Shown piece by piece: positions 52,034 through 58,803 of a stretch of DNA of 64,000 bases. Location: the NCBI GenBank assembly GCA_900316685.1, contig ONDS01000001.1, positions 1 to 64,000 on the forward strand, written 5' to 3'. Below the pieces are notes generated by a model. That model saw only the letters and a program-made list of their open reading frames with translations, did no database searches and had not been told where the DNA came from. This stretch comes from an uncultured Prevotellaceae bacterium. Its GTDB lineage: Bacteria; Bacteroidota; Bacteroidia; Bacteroidales; Bacteroidaceae. The number at the start of each line of letters is the position of its first letter. Position 1 is the first letter of the stretch. The position numbers and the translations under genes were made by a program.

Positions 52034-52060
52034 GTTTTCTAATGGCGGTCATTAGAAAAC
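52034..52060 (-). promoter_or_regulatory. Hairpin at the IS end covering an upstream start codon
   Basis: GTTTTCTAATG (52034-52044) and CATTAGAAAAC (52050-52060) form an 11-bp perfect stem with a 5-base loop. It covers the ATG at 52052 of the longer transposase frame. In transcripts entering from outside the element this would hide that start, as is known for other insertion sequences that guard against read-through. Confidence 0.6.
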
Positions 52061-52098
52061 AGCCTTGACAGAATCTCTAATGACCGATTTGGGATAAA

Positions 52099-52379
52099 GA
52101 TGCTCCATTTTGTCTTCATTTTTGCGGGCGGGCACGACGGCACCGCCCCCTACAAAAAAACACCCAGGAAAACATGCGGCCCAAAAGAGAAATAACAAAC
52201 TGGAAGTGAAAAACCAGTATTGAATAACAATTTGAAATCTATTAATCATATTATTATAACACTTTGCAATTTTTACGAAAATATTTCAATCATTTTGGAG
52301 AATTTTATCTTAATATCATGACATATTGTCGTACTTTTGTCCCGAAAAATTACGAATCAAGACTTAAAACTAACAAGGT
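52099..52379. other. Gene-free gap with dispersed motif and amtB promoter
   Basis: 52112-52160 has the motif TTTTTGCGGGCGGGCACGACGGC also seen at 20990-21022. A TACTTTTG box at 52332-52339 is a good -7 element for the amtB remnant at 52380, with no clear -33 box. No gene is seen. Confidence 0.5.
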
Positions 52380-52571
52380 ATGAAGATTAAGAAACGATGG
52401 ATTATCCTAATGGTGTCGATGACGATCATCGCCCTTTCTGGACTATTTGTTGGCGAGCCCACATTTGAGTGCGACTGGTCTACCATCTCGGCCGCAGATG
52501 TCGCATGGTTGATAACGGCCACCATATTCGTGTTGATGATGACCCCTGGTTTGTCCTTTTTCTACGGAGGC
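52380..52571 (+). pseudogene. amtB: amtB ammonium transporter, N-terminal fragment
   Basis: 64 codons encode a signal-like first helix and WLITATIFVLMMTPGLSFFYGG, which is the first membrane helix and conserved GLSFFYGG motif of AmtB/Rh channels. Homology ends abruptly at 52571, after which the frame runs into another gene and stops at 52625. About 85 percent of the gene is missing. Its promoter is still present. Confidence 0.85.
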
Positions 52572-52572
52572 C

Positions 52573-52830
52573 CCTTTCAGCGTCGGCGACCTCAACCGCA
52601 AAATTGTGGCGATGCTCCGTCCTGAAGGCATGCAATCGCCCATCGAATTGGTATTCCAAAGCATTGAAGGATTGCATCATGCATGCAAGCATCACCCTGG
52701 TGACTGGTATTTCACCGGCCACTATCCCACCCCCGGGGGAACACGCTTGGTGAACCAAGCCTTTGTCGACTATTACGAGAGATATGTATCTCCCACGGTA
52801 CGCCCCACCATTTGCAGGAAGAACTCATGA
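52573..52830 (+). pseudogene. purF-type amidophosphoribosyltransferase, C-terminal fragment
   Basis: From 52573 the frame encodes PFSVGDLNRKIVAMLRPEG, SPIELVFQSIEGLH and GDWYFTGHYPTPGG, which matches the C-terminus of the Bacteroidetes glutamine-dependent amidotransferase/PurF-type protein. It is in a different frame from the amtB piece, so no hybrid protein is made. The end overlaps the end of the convergent pdxT gene. Lacking N-terminal glutaminase and catalytic domains, it is not functional. Confidence 0.75.
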
Positions 52831-53345
52831 AGGCGAAGGTCGTCTGTCAGTTCCGGATGGAAAGCCGTGACGAGCTGATTGCCCTGCCGTGCCGCTACGA
52901 TGCGTCCATCGAGGGATGCCATGGCCCTGGCCTTGCCGAAGACACGACTGATATAAGGAGCGCGTATGAAGGTCATGGGGATGTCGAGCCCTATCCCCTC
53001 TACGTGATGGACAGCATGGAAGCTGCCCAACTGTCGCCCGTAGGCATTGCGACAAACCTCGATGTCCATCGTGGCGAGATGCGACTGCGAGAGCAGGATG
53101 AGTCCGGCACATGTGCCGAACACGGGCAATCCCTGGAGTATATCATCGCGGATGGCGGATTCGAGATGTAATTCGCGCAACAGCTTCATTTGTGCCGTCG
53201 ACTCCCCTCCCGGAATGACAAGAGCATCCTTGTGTTGGAGCCAATGGTCAGATTTGCGCACCAGAAACGTTTCCACGCCTAATCGGCGGAGCATCGCCTC
53301 ATGTTCAGCGAACGCCCCTTGCAGAGCCAATACAGCAATTTTCAT
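52773..53345 (-). CDS. pdxT: Pyridoxal 5'-phosphate synthase glutaminase subunit
   Basis: Supplies ammonia from glutamine to PdxS for de novo vitamin B6 synthesis. The 190-residue protein has the catalytic Cys79 in GTCAGL, His163 and Glu165 in FHPEL, and the GGEST motif near 47-51. The start at 53345 (MKIAVLALQG) fits family members; an ATG seven codons upstream is possible. The start lies 10 bases after the pdxS stop. Its 3' end overlaps the purF remnant on the other strand. Confidence 0.96.
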   Translation of the reverse strand: MKIAVLALQGAFAEHEAMLRRLGVETFLVRKSDHWLQHKDALVIPGGESTAQMKLLRELHLESAIRDDILQGLPVFGTCAGLILLSQSHLATMDIEVCRNAYGRQLGSFHAVHHVEGIGLDIPMTFIRAPYISRVFGKARAMASLDGRIVAARQGNQLVTAFHPELTDDLRLHEFFLQMVGRTVGDTYLS

Positions 53346-53355
53346 GTCAATGTGT

Positions 53356-54225
53356 TTATTTTCCACGTTCCGCCATGAGCAGTTCGATTTCCTGCTCGTT
53401 GATGCCCACCATTGCCTCGCCCAGGTCTTCGCTCAGTTCCGCCAACATCTTCGGGTCGTCGTAGTTGGTCACAGCCTTGACGATGGCCGCCGCCCGTTTG
53501 GCAGGGTTGCCACTTTTGAAGATGCCACTGCCCACAAACACCCCTTCGGCACCGAGCAGCATCATCAGCGCAGCGTCGGCAGGGGTGGCCACCCCTCCCG
53601 CGGCGAAATTGACCACCGGCAGGCGGCCATTGTCGTGGACGAAGCGCACCAACTCGTAAGGAGCCTGCAGTTGCTTGGCCGTTTCGAACAGTTCATCCTC
53701 GCACATTGACACGACACGCCGTATCTCACTTTGTATGAGACGCATGTGTGTCACGGCCTGCACCACGTCACCCGTGCCTGGTTCGCCCTTGGTACGAATC
53801 ATCGTGGCACCTTCGGCGATACGCCGGAGTGCCTCGCCCAGGTTTTTCGCACCGCAGACGAAAGGCACGTTGAATTTCGTCTTGTCAATGTGGTAGATGT
53901 TATCGGCGGGACTGAGCACCTCGCTCTCGTCGATATAATCGATTTCTATAGCTTGCAGTATCTGTGCTTCTGCGATATGTCCGATGCGACATTTCGCCAT
54001 CACGGGAATGGACACCGCCTCTTGGATACCCCTGATCATCTTCGGGTCGCTCATCCTGCTGACACCCCCCGCAGCGCGTATATCCGCAGGAATACGTTCG
54101 AGAGCCATGACCGCACAAGCTCCCGCCTGTTCGGCAATACGGGCCTGTTCGGGAGTTGTCACATCCATAATCACACCGCCTTTGAGCATCTGAGCCAAGT
54201 TGCGGTTCAAGTCTTGTCTGTTCAT
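53356..54225 (-). CDS. pdxS: Pyridoxal 5'-phosphate synthase lyase subunit
   Basis: PdxS makes pyridoxal phosphate from ribose 5-phosphate, glyceraldehyde 3-phosphate and ammonia. The 289-residue TIM-barrel protein has Asp21 in MDVTTPEQA, the imine-forming Lys78 in VMAKCRIGH and the phosphate loop GEPGTGD. It forms an operon with pdxT. The upstream gap contains repeats and no clear promoter box. Confidence 0.97.
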   Translation of the reverse strand: MNRQDLNRNLAQMLKGGVIMDVTTPEQARIAEQAGACAVMALERIPADIRAAGGVSRMSDPKMIRGIQEAVSIPVMAKCRIGHIAEAQILQAIEIDYIDESEVLSPADNIYHIDKTKFNVPFVCGAKNLGEALRRIAEGATMIRTKGEPGTGDVVQAVTHMRLIQSEIRRVVSMCEDELFETAKQLQAPYELVRFVHDNGRLPVVNFAAGGVATPADAALMMLLGAEGVFVGSGIFKSGNPAKRAAAIVKAVTNYDDPKMLAELSEDLGEAMVGINEQEIELLMAERGK

Positions 54226-54253
54226 TGTTTTCTTTATTAGAAGTTATTATTTA

Positions 54254-54286
54254 GTTCAGGAGTTCAGGAGTTGAGGAGTTCAGACA
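54254..54286. repeat. Eight-base tandem repeat upstream of pdxS
   Basis: Four units (GTTCAGGA, GTTCAGGA, GTTGAGGA, GTTCAG) with period eight follow the pdxS start region. Short seven-base units (TGAACAT, TGAGCAT, TGAACAC) appear at 54353-54373. This, the dispersed element and the 45-base tandem repeat together fill the 447-base gap 54226-54672. Confidence 0.55.
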
Positions 54287-54376
54287 ATAGTCCAGAAGCT
54301 AACGAAAAGGAAAACATGGAAAATCATTGTGTGGAAATACTCCAACAGTCGTGAACATTGAGCATTGAACACTAAA

Positions 54377-54434
54377 GAGGTTGGGACATCGTTTTACAAA
54401 CCACCCCTGCCCCTCCTTTGGAAAAGGAGGGGAG
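54377..54434 (+). repeat. Dispersed palindromic element, copy upstream of pdxS
   Basis: A full copy (GAGGTTGGGACATCGTTTTAC to AAAAGGAGGGGAG), in the same orientation as the other copies, between two minus-strand genes. Confidence 0.75.
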
Positions 54435-54492
54435 AAGTTACCTTTCCGCCGAATAGGGGTTTCCTCAATTTGTGCAGATTCGTACATATTTT

Positions 54493-54670
54493 CGTGTTCA
54501 AAATTCATGAATAATTCGCGTGCCATTCACGTTAATTCGTGTTCGTAAAATTCACGAAAAATTCGCGTGTCATTCACGTTAATTCGTGTTCAAAATTCAT
54601 GAATAATTCGCGGGCCATTCACGTTAATACGTGTTCGTTAAGAATCATTCGTGCATTCGTGTCAATAACG
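54493..54670. repeat. 45-47 bp tandem repeat upstream of pdxS
   Basis: Three full units (54493-54537, 54538-54584, 54585-54629) and a partial fourth (54630-54670) begin CGTGTTC and contain AATTCATGAATAATTCGCG and CATTCACGTTAAT. Each unit holds several ATTCRCG / CGYGAAT half-sites. It ends just before the stop of the ThiD-AraC gene. Confidence 0.85.
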
Positions 54671-54672
54671 TT

Positions 54673-55578
54673 TTAATAACGTTCAACATCCTTTTTCCTA
54701 TAAGCCGTGGGACTAAGCCCTTTCATCTTCTTGAAGAACTTGGTAAAGTGAGCCTGCGACGAGAAGCCCAATTCATAGGCTGTTTGCTGCACCGTCTTGT
54801 CGGTGTTGAGCAGTTGCCGCTGCGCCACCTCCGCCAAGTATTCGTCGATGATAGCCTTGGGCGCCTTTCCTCCGATGCGTCGTGTCACCTGCGCCAAGTA
54901 TCTGCTGCTCACGTTGAGCAAGTCGGCATAGAAATGCACGTCACGATTTACGCGATGATGAGCATCGAGGTGTGCGATAAACATATTATAGAGCTCGGCA
55001 CCCCGTCCTTCGAGATGGCTCGTCCTCACTATCTGCGTATTGATGTAGGCCTGCGCCTGTCGTTGCGCCTCTTCCACCGTCGCTCCCATACTAAGGTAGA
55101 CCGCCACGGCGCTGGCATATCGGTTTGCCATGCCGTGCATCTGCCTGCCATCGAGCCGCAGCACCAAAGTACATAGAGGAAGTAGATCGCGACGGACGGC
55201 CTCGATCACCCTATCACCCATCAGCTCGTCGCCTTGTGAGGACACAGGCACCACATCATAGATTACATGTTGCGGCCGATATTTCCTCAATGCCGCAATG
55301 ATCACCTCAAGGGTGTCGGTCGTGCGAACCATACCTATTTTAACTATCTTCGGCTGGTAGTCGTTCATCACCGCATCCACCTGTCTACTTACGATATGAG
55401 CAGGGATGTCGTAGAACTGTTGTATGCCGTAAGAAGTCTGCGCCGTAATAGAGGTGATGACCGTCAGGGCATATCCTCCGAGCGAGGTAATGGTCTTGAT
55501 GTCGGCCTGGATACCCGACCCGCTGGTGGGGTCGCTACCAGTGATGGTAAGGATGGGGTTAGTAAAATCTATTGCCAT
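54673..55578 (-). CDS. Degenerate ThiD-like domain fused to AraC DNA-binding domain
   Basis: A 301-residue fusion. Residues 1 to about 185 resemble ThiD hydroxymethylpyrimidine kinase: the substrate-side motif ITGSDPTSGSGIQADIKTI is intact, and IGMVRTTDTL and YDVVPVSSQG follow. The later part that should hold the nucleotide site is shortened by roughly 70 residues, and the GTGC anion-hole motif is replaced by HGMAN. Residues about 200-301 are an AraC helix-turn-helix pair (TVQQTAYELGFSSQAHFTKFFKK). This looks like a regulator that uses a dead kinase as ligand sensor. It lies upstream of pdxS on the same strand, so control of pyridoxal phosphate or thiamin genes is a fair inference. Confidence 0.85.
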   Translation of the reverse strand: MAIDFTNPILTITGSDPTSGSGIQADIKTITSLGGYALTVITSITAQTSYGIQQFYDIPAHIVSRQVDAVMNDYQPKIVKIGMVRTTDTLEVIIAALRKYRPQHVIYDVVPVSSQGDELMGDRVIEAVRRDLLPLCTLVLRLDGRQMHGMANRYASAVAVYLSMGATVEEAQRQAQAYINTQIVRTSHLEGRGAELYNMFIAHLDAHHRVNRDVHFYADLLNVSSRYLAQVTRRIGGKAPKAIIDEYLAEVAQRQLLNTDKTVQQTAYELGFSSQAHFTKFFKKMKGLSPTAYRKKDVERY

Positions 55579-55599
55579 GAGTATCTAATTTTTCCGTTG

Positions 55600-55607
55600 C
55601 AAAGATA
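55600..55607 (-). promoter_or_regulatory. -7 box of the ThiD-AraC gene
   Basis: On the minus strand this reads TATCTTTG, 22 bases upstream of the start. No clear -33 box. Confidence 0.55.
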
Positions 55608-55756
55608 TGAATAATTATAGCGTCAGCCATCGCTTTGTTCTCCTTATGACAAAGAAATCGTCCATTTGGATAAAAGAAGACGGGTTGACCACTTCAACCT
55701 CTCCTATTGAGGGAAGAGAGACTTGCTGATCAAAGAGGGAGAATTTGGAAAAGGGC

Positions 55757-55784
55757 AAAAAAAATGGAGTACCGCCGTACTCCA
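55757..55784 (-). terminator. Terminator of the candidate small RNA
   Basis: TGGAGTAC (55765-55772) pairs with GTACTCCA (55777-55784) around a 4-base loop, followed on the minus strand by eight T (55757-55764). Confidence 0.88.
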
Positions 55785-55820
55785 ACCTTTGTTAACCTTA
55801 AATCTAATACTATGAAAAAC
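55757..55820 (-). ncRNA. Candidate small RNA with own promoter and terminator
   Basis: A consensus promoter at 55827-55857 and an intrinsic terminator at 55757-55784 enclose about 65 bases on the minus strand. The frame starts and stops do not suggest a peptide. The RNA would start near GTTTTTCATAGTATTAG and end in the hairpin TGGAGTAC-GGCG-GTACTCCA followed by eight T. The plan, a Bacteroidetes promoter, a short conserved-looking body and a terminator, resembles the Bacteroidales-1 RNA class, but I cannot verify membership. It accounts for most of the 349-base gap 55579-55927. Confidence 0.55.
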
Positions 55821-55826
55821 ACATGG

Positions 55827-55857
55827 CAAAGATAAGCAGAATATTTCATTCCACAAA
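55827..55857 (-). promoter_or_regulatory. Promoter of the candidate small RNA
   Basis: On the minus strand, TTTG (55854-55857), a 19-base spacer and TATCTTTG (55827-55834), an exact consensus. Confidence 0.75.
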
Positions 55858-55927
55858 CTTTTCACTTAGAAATCGTAGTTATTTAACGGTTTTTAACTTT
55901 AAATTCCACTTGAGAGCCGCTTTGTTA

Positions 55928-56704
55928 TTACAATTCAACACAAAGCCCATCATAAGCCAACTCTATGCCCTTCGGCAGAAGGTTGACCGATTCGGCATGC
56001 AGGCCTATACCATGCGATCCATGGATGAGATAGGTGCGACGCGCACCCACTTTTTGTGCGAAACGCACGGCATCGTCGACAAGTTGGTGTGAATGGTGTG
56101 GTTTTTCGAAGCGCAGCGCATTGACCACCAAGGTATCCACCCCTTCCAGGAACGGCATCTCGCCTGGATCGATGGTTTTCATATCGGTGATATACGCCAA
56201 TGGCCCGATGCGATAGGCGAAGATAGGCAATTGTCCATGCATGACCACGAAGGGTGTTATTTCGATATCGCCGATAGAGAACGTCTGGTGTGGCGGCACC
56301 TCATGCAGCAAAAGTTTTGGTATTCCCGGATAATGGTTTTCGTGGAAACAATAAGGCATGGTCTGGCGCAGCGCCTTGGCGGTGTCGGCGTTGGCGAAGA
56401 TATCGATATCGTAGAGTTTGGGGTAGTCGATGGCGCAGAAGGGTCGCAGGTCGTCGATGCCCGCCACATGGTCGTAGTGTATGTGCGTGATGAGCACACC
56501 ATCGATTTTGCGGAACGGCACCCGCAACATCTGTTGGCGGAAATCGGGTCCGCAGTCTATGATGACGCGTGTGTTCTCCGTCTCTATCATCGCCGAGGAG
56601 CGCAGTCGGTTGTCGTGCGGATCAGAGCTGGTACAGACCTTGCATTGGCATCCGATGGAGGGTACGCCCCCCGATGTACCTGTACCAAGAAAAGTGAGTT
56701 GCAT
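55928..56704 (-). CDS. PhnP-like metallo-beta-lactamase-fold hydrolase
   Basis: A 258-residue hydrolase, probably a cyclic phosphodiesterase. It has the metal motif HIHYDH (His74, His76, Asp78, His79), a cysteine cluster GCQCKVC near residues 18-24 as in PhnP, and further histidines VMHGQLP and HGSHG. The start at 56704 (MQLTFLGTGT) fits the family; the frame is open 21 codons upstream through repeat-like sequence. It lies after murB with a 55-base gap. The substrate is unknown; no phosphonate genes are nearby. Confidence 0.88.
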   Translation of the reverse strand: MQLTFLGTGTSGGVPSIGCQCKVCTSSDPHDNRLRSSAMIETENTRVIIDCGPDFRQQMLRVPFRKIDGVLITHIHYDHVAGIDDLRPFCAIDYPKLYDIDIFANADTAKALRQTMPYCFHENHYPGIPKLLLHEVPPHQTFSIGDIEITPFVVMHGQLPIFAYRIGPLAYITDMKTIDPGEMPFLEGVDTLVVNALRFEKPHHSHQLVDDAVRFAQKVGARRTYLIHGSHGIGLHAESVNLLPKGIELAYDGLCVEL

Positions 56705-56717
56705 GTGAGGGAAAAGA

Positions 56718-56738
56718 GTTGAGGGTTGAGGAGTTAGG
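56718..56738. repeat. Short heptamer array between murB and the hydrolase gene
   Basis: AGTTGAG, GGTTGAG and GAGTTAG follow with period seven. Weakest of the heptamer arrays listed. Confidence 0.5.
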
Positions 56739-56759
56739 GAACAGTGTTGATGGTTTATA

Positions 56760-57773
56760 TCATACAATGTTCACTTCCGGACGAATGGTGATGCCGAAGC
56801 GTGTGAACACATCCTGCCGAATGGCTTCGCACAGGCGGAATATGTCTTCGCCCGTCGCCCCTCCCCTATTCACCAAGATGAGAGCCTGCCGCTCGTAGAC
56901 GCCCGCACGACCGAGGTTACGCCCTTTCCATCCACACTGTTGGATGAGCCATCCCGCAGGTATCTTCACCCTGTCGACTCCCACCTCATAATGCGGCATG
57001 TCGGGATACTGTTGTTGGAGTTTGACGAACAGGCTGCGTGGTACCACGGGATTGACGAAGAAGCTGCCCGCATTGCCAATCACCTTCACATCGGGCAGTT
57101 TGTCGCGGCGTATGGCGATGATGGCATCTCGCAATTGGCGAGCCGTAGGCTCATCGCATCCTTTCTCCTGGATGAAAGAGCGTATATTGCCATAGTCGAG
57201 TCGAGGTATGAATTGTTTGCTGAGTCGATAGGTGACATGTGTGATAAGGAAGCGGTTTTTCCACTCGTGTTTAAAGCGGCTGTCGCGGTAGGCGTATTGA
57301 CAGTCGGAGGCAGGAATCGTGGTCAGTTCACCTGTGCTGAGGTCTACCGCCTCGACGGTGTGTATGAGTTCGCACACCTCCACGCCGTAAGCACCGATGT
57401 TCTGCACCGCACTCGCCCCCACCTCGCCCGGTATGAGCGACAGGTTTTCCGCGCCGTGCCAACCCTGGGTAATGGCATGGTCGATGATATCGTCGACGGT
57501 CTCGCCCGCCCCGCATCGCAGCAGTACATCCCCCCCCCGATCGAGCACTGTACAGCCCCTGACGGCTGCATGGATGACCGTCCCCTCGAAATCGCCCCGC
57601 AGCAACAGGTTGCTGCCTTCTCCGATGATGAGCAAAGGCATGTCGTCGGGAGTGAGCATTGATGCTATTTGCACAGCGTCTTCGGCAGAAGCGTATTCGA
57701 TGAAGCGTCGGCAATGCGCATGGATGCCGAAGGTGTTGTGTGCCGTCAAATCGTAATGAAGTAAATCTTTCAT
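56760..57773 (-). CDS. murB: UDP-N-acetylenolpyruvoylglucosamine reductase
   Basis: Second step of UDP-N-acetylmuramate synthesis. The 337-residue flavoprotein has the FAD site LIIGEGSNLLL (48-58) and PGEVGASAVQNIGAYG (115-130), the catalytic Ser in GNAGSFFVNP and the C-terminal RPEVNIV with catalytic Glu. The start at 57773 matches family members; the frame is open 65 codons upstream, but that part lies in the DUF4348 gene and is unrelated. It follows DUF4348 after an 11-base gap. Confidence 0.96.
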   Translation of the reverse strand: MKDLLHYDLTAHNTFGIHAHCRRFIEYASAEDAVQIASMLTPDDMPLLIIGEGSNLLLRGDFEGTVIHAAVRGCTVLDRGGDVLLRCGAGETVDDIIDHAITQGWHGAENLSLIPGEVGASAVQNIGAYGVEVCELIHTVEAVDLSTGELTTIPASDCQYAYRDSRFKHEWKNRFLITHVTYRLSKQFIPRLDYGNIRSFIQEKGCDEPTARQLRDAIIAIRRDKLPDVKVIGNAGSFFVNPVVPRSLFVKLQQQYPDMPHYEVGVDRVKIPAGWLIQQCGWKGRNLGRAGVYERQALILVNRGGATGEDIFRLCEAIRQDVFTRFGITIRPEVNIV

Positions 57774-57784
57774 CTGAAAAGAGG

Positions 57785-58651
57785 TTATTGAAGCATTTTC
57801 ACCAGTTTCCATTTCCCATCTTTTTTCTGGAACGTCATTTCCGTTTCCAGGCCATTGGAAATGCCTCGGATGATGAATATTTTCTGTTTGCTCTGCTTGT
57901 ATTCCTGACCATAGATGATGGTATAGATAAAGCCTTTGGGCAACACTGGTGGCTGGAAATCCTGCCACTGCTCGGGATAGAACTCCCCGTCGATCATGTG
58001 GAAATCATCATCGGGGTCAGGTACCGTGGTTTTCACCGGTTCGCTCAGGCTCTCCACCTGGAAGAGTGAGTCGGCGGCGAAACGTGCATAGAAATCGAGG
58101 AACGAGGCGTTGTTGTTCTGCGCCATACCATCGTAGTTGATTTCGGTGAGCATCCACAGTCCCTCTTCACGGTTGAAGATGAACTGTTGGACGGTTTTCG
58201 AGTCGAGCTGCACCTTTTCCACCACCACATGGTCGATGGTTGTATCTTTCGACAATTCCAGTTGTTTCTCATTGTCGAGGATGAGCGTATAGAAACCCTG
58301 CTTCATGAACAACTGTTCCACTTTCCATTGCTTTTGCGCGAGGTAAGAGGTTTTCTTCCCCTTGATGACGGGAAGAGGGAATTTCACCCTTTCGATTTGC
58401 AGTTTTCTGTTGCCAATGAAATTGAAGAGGAAATCGTCGAACAGTTCATCGGCGGCTTTGGGCATGGGTGTCTCCGCCAATATCGACTCCAGAGTGTCGA
58501 TGGGCACGGTGTCGGTATCCACCGGTGCATAGTCGATACGCACGTCGAGGGTGTCGTTCGGGTCGTCGCTGGTTTTCCTGTTGGAGCACCCGTACGAAAA
58601 CGACAGTGTGATGAACACCAAGAGGAGAAATAATGAAAGCAGATGCTTCAT
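57785..58651 (-). CDS. DUF4348 lipoprotein
   Basis: A 288-residue protein with a lipobox ending at Cys22 and an acidic linker, followed by the DUF4348 region (ELFDDFLFNFIGNRKLQIERVKFPLP to the end). The family is common in Bacteroidales and of unknown function. It is the first gene of a run with murB and the MBL hydrolase and may be cotranscribed with them. Confidence 0.88.
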   Translation of the reverse strand: MKHLLSLFLLLVFITLSFSYGCSNRKTSDDPNDTLDVRIDYAPVDTDTVPIDTLESILAETPMPKAADELFDDFLFNFIGNRKLQIERVKFPLPVIKGKKTSYLAQKQWKVEQLFMKQGFYTLILDNEKQLELSKDTTIDHVVVEKVQLDSKTVQQFIFNREEGLWMLTEINYDGMAQNNNASFLDFYARFAADSLFQVESLSEPVKTTVPDPDDDFHMIDGEFYPEQWQDFQPPVLPKGFIYTIIYGQEYKQSKQKIFIIRGISNGLETEMTFQKKDGKWKLVKMLQ

Positions 58652-58689
58652 AAAACAAGGGTAAGCTACTTATAATATTTAAATTTTTG

Positions 58690-58697
58690 CAAAAGTA
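58690..58697 (-). promoter_or_regulatory. -7 box of the DUF4348-murB operon
   Basis: On the minus strand this reads TACTTTTG, 39 bases upstream of the DUF4348 start. The -33 box is not clear. Confidence 0.6.
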
Positions 58698-58803
58698 ATT
58701 CAAAAAATCATTAAAACCGCCTATTTCCGATGATTTATTTTCATATCGCCCGAAAAAAGCAGAGTTTACGACTATTGTTGAAGAAAGTAGAAAGCACGAA
58801 CCA

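Larger units (their letters stand above)
50624..52093 (-). mobile_element. IS1380-family insertion sequence, complete
   Basis: A 1470-bp element bounded by perfect 17-bp inverted repeats (CCCAAATCGGTCATTAG at 50624-50640 and its complement at 52077-52093). Both sides carry ATAAA (50619-50623 and 52094-52098), a likely 5-bp target duplication. It holds one transposase gene. The preserved ends and target duplication suggest a recent insertion. It lies between the exonuclease gene and the amtB/purF remnant. Confidence 0.92.

Noticed and set aside
53346-53366. Longer PdxT start at 53366
   Set aside because: It would overlap the end of pdxS and adds seven residues absent from the family.
54493-54670. 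Possible CRISPR array
   Set aside because: The whole 45-47 base unit is repeated, with no unique spacers and no cas genes nearby.
57774-57968. 65-residue N-terminal extension of MurB
   Set aside because: It overlaps the DUF4348 gene in another frame and lacks similarity to MurB proteins.
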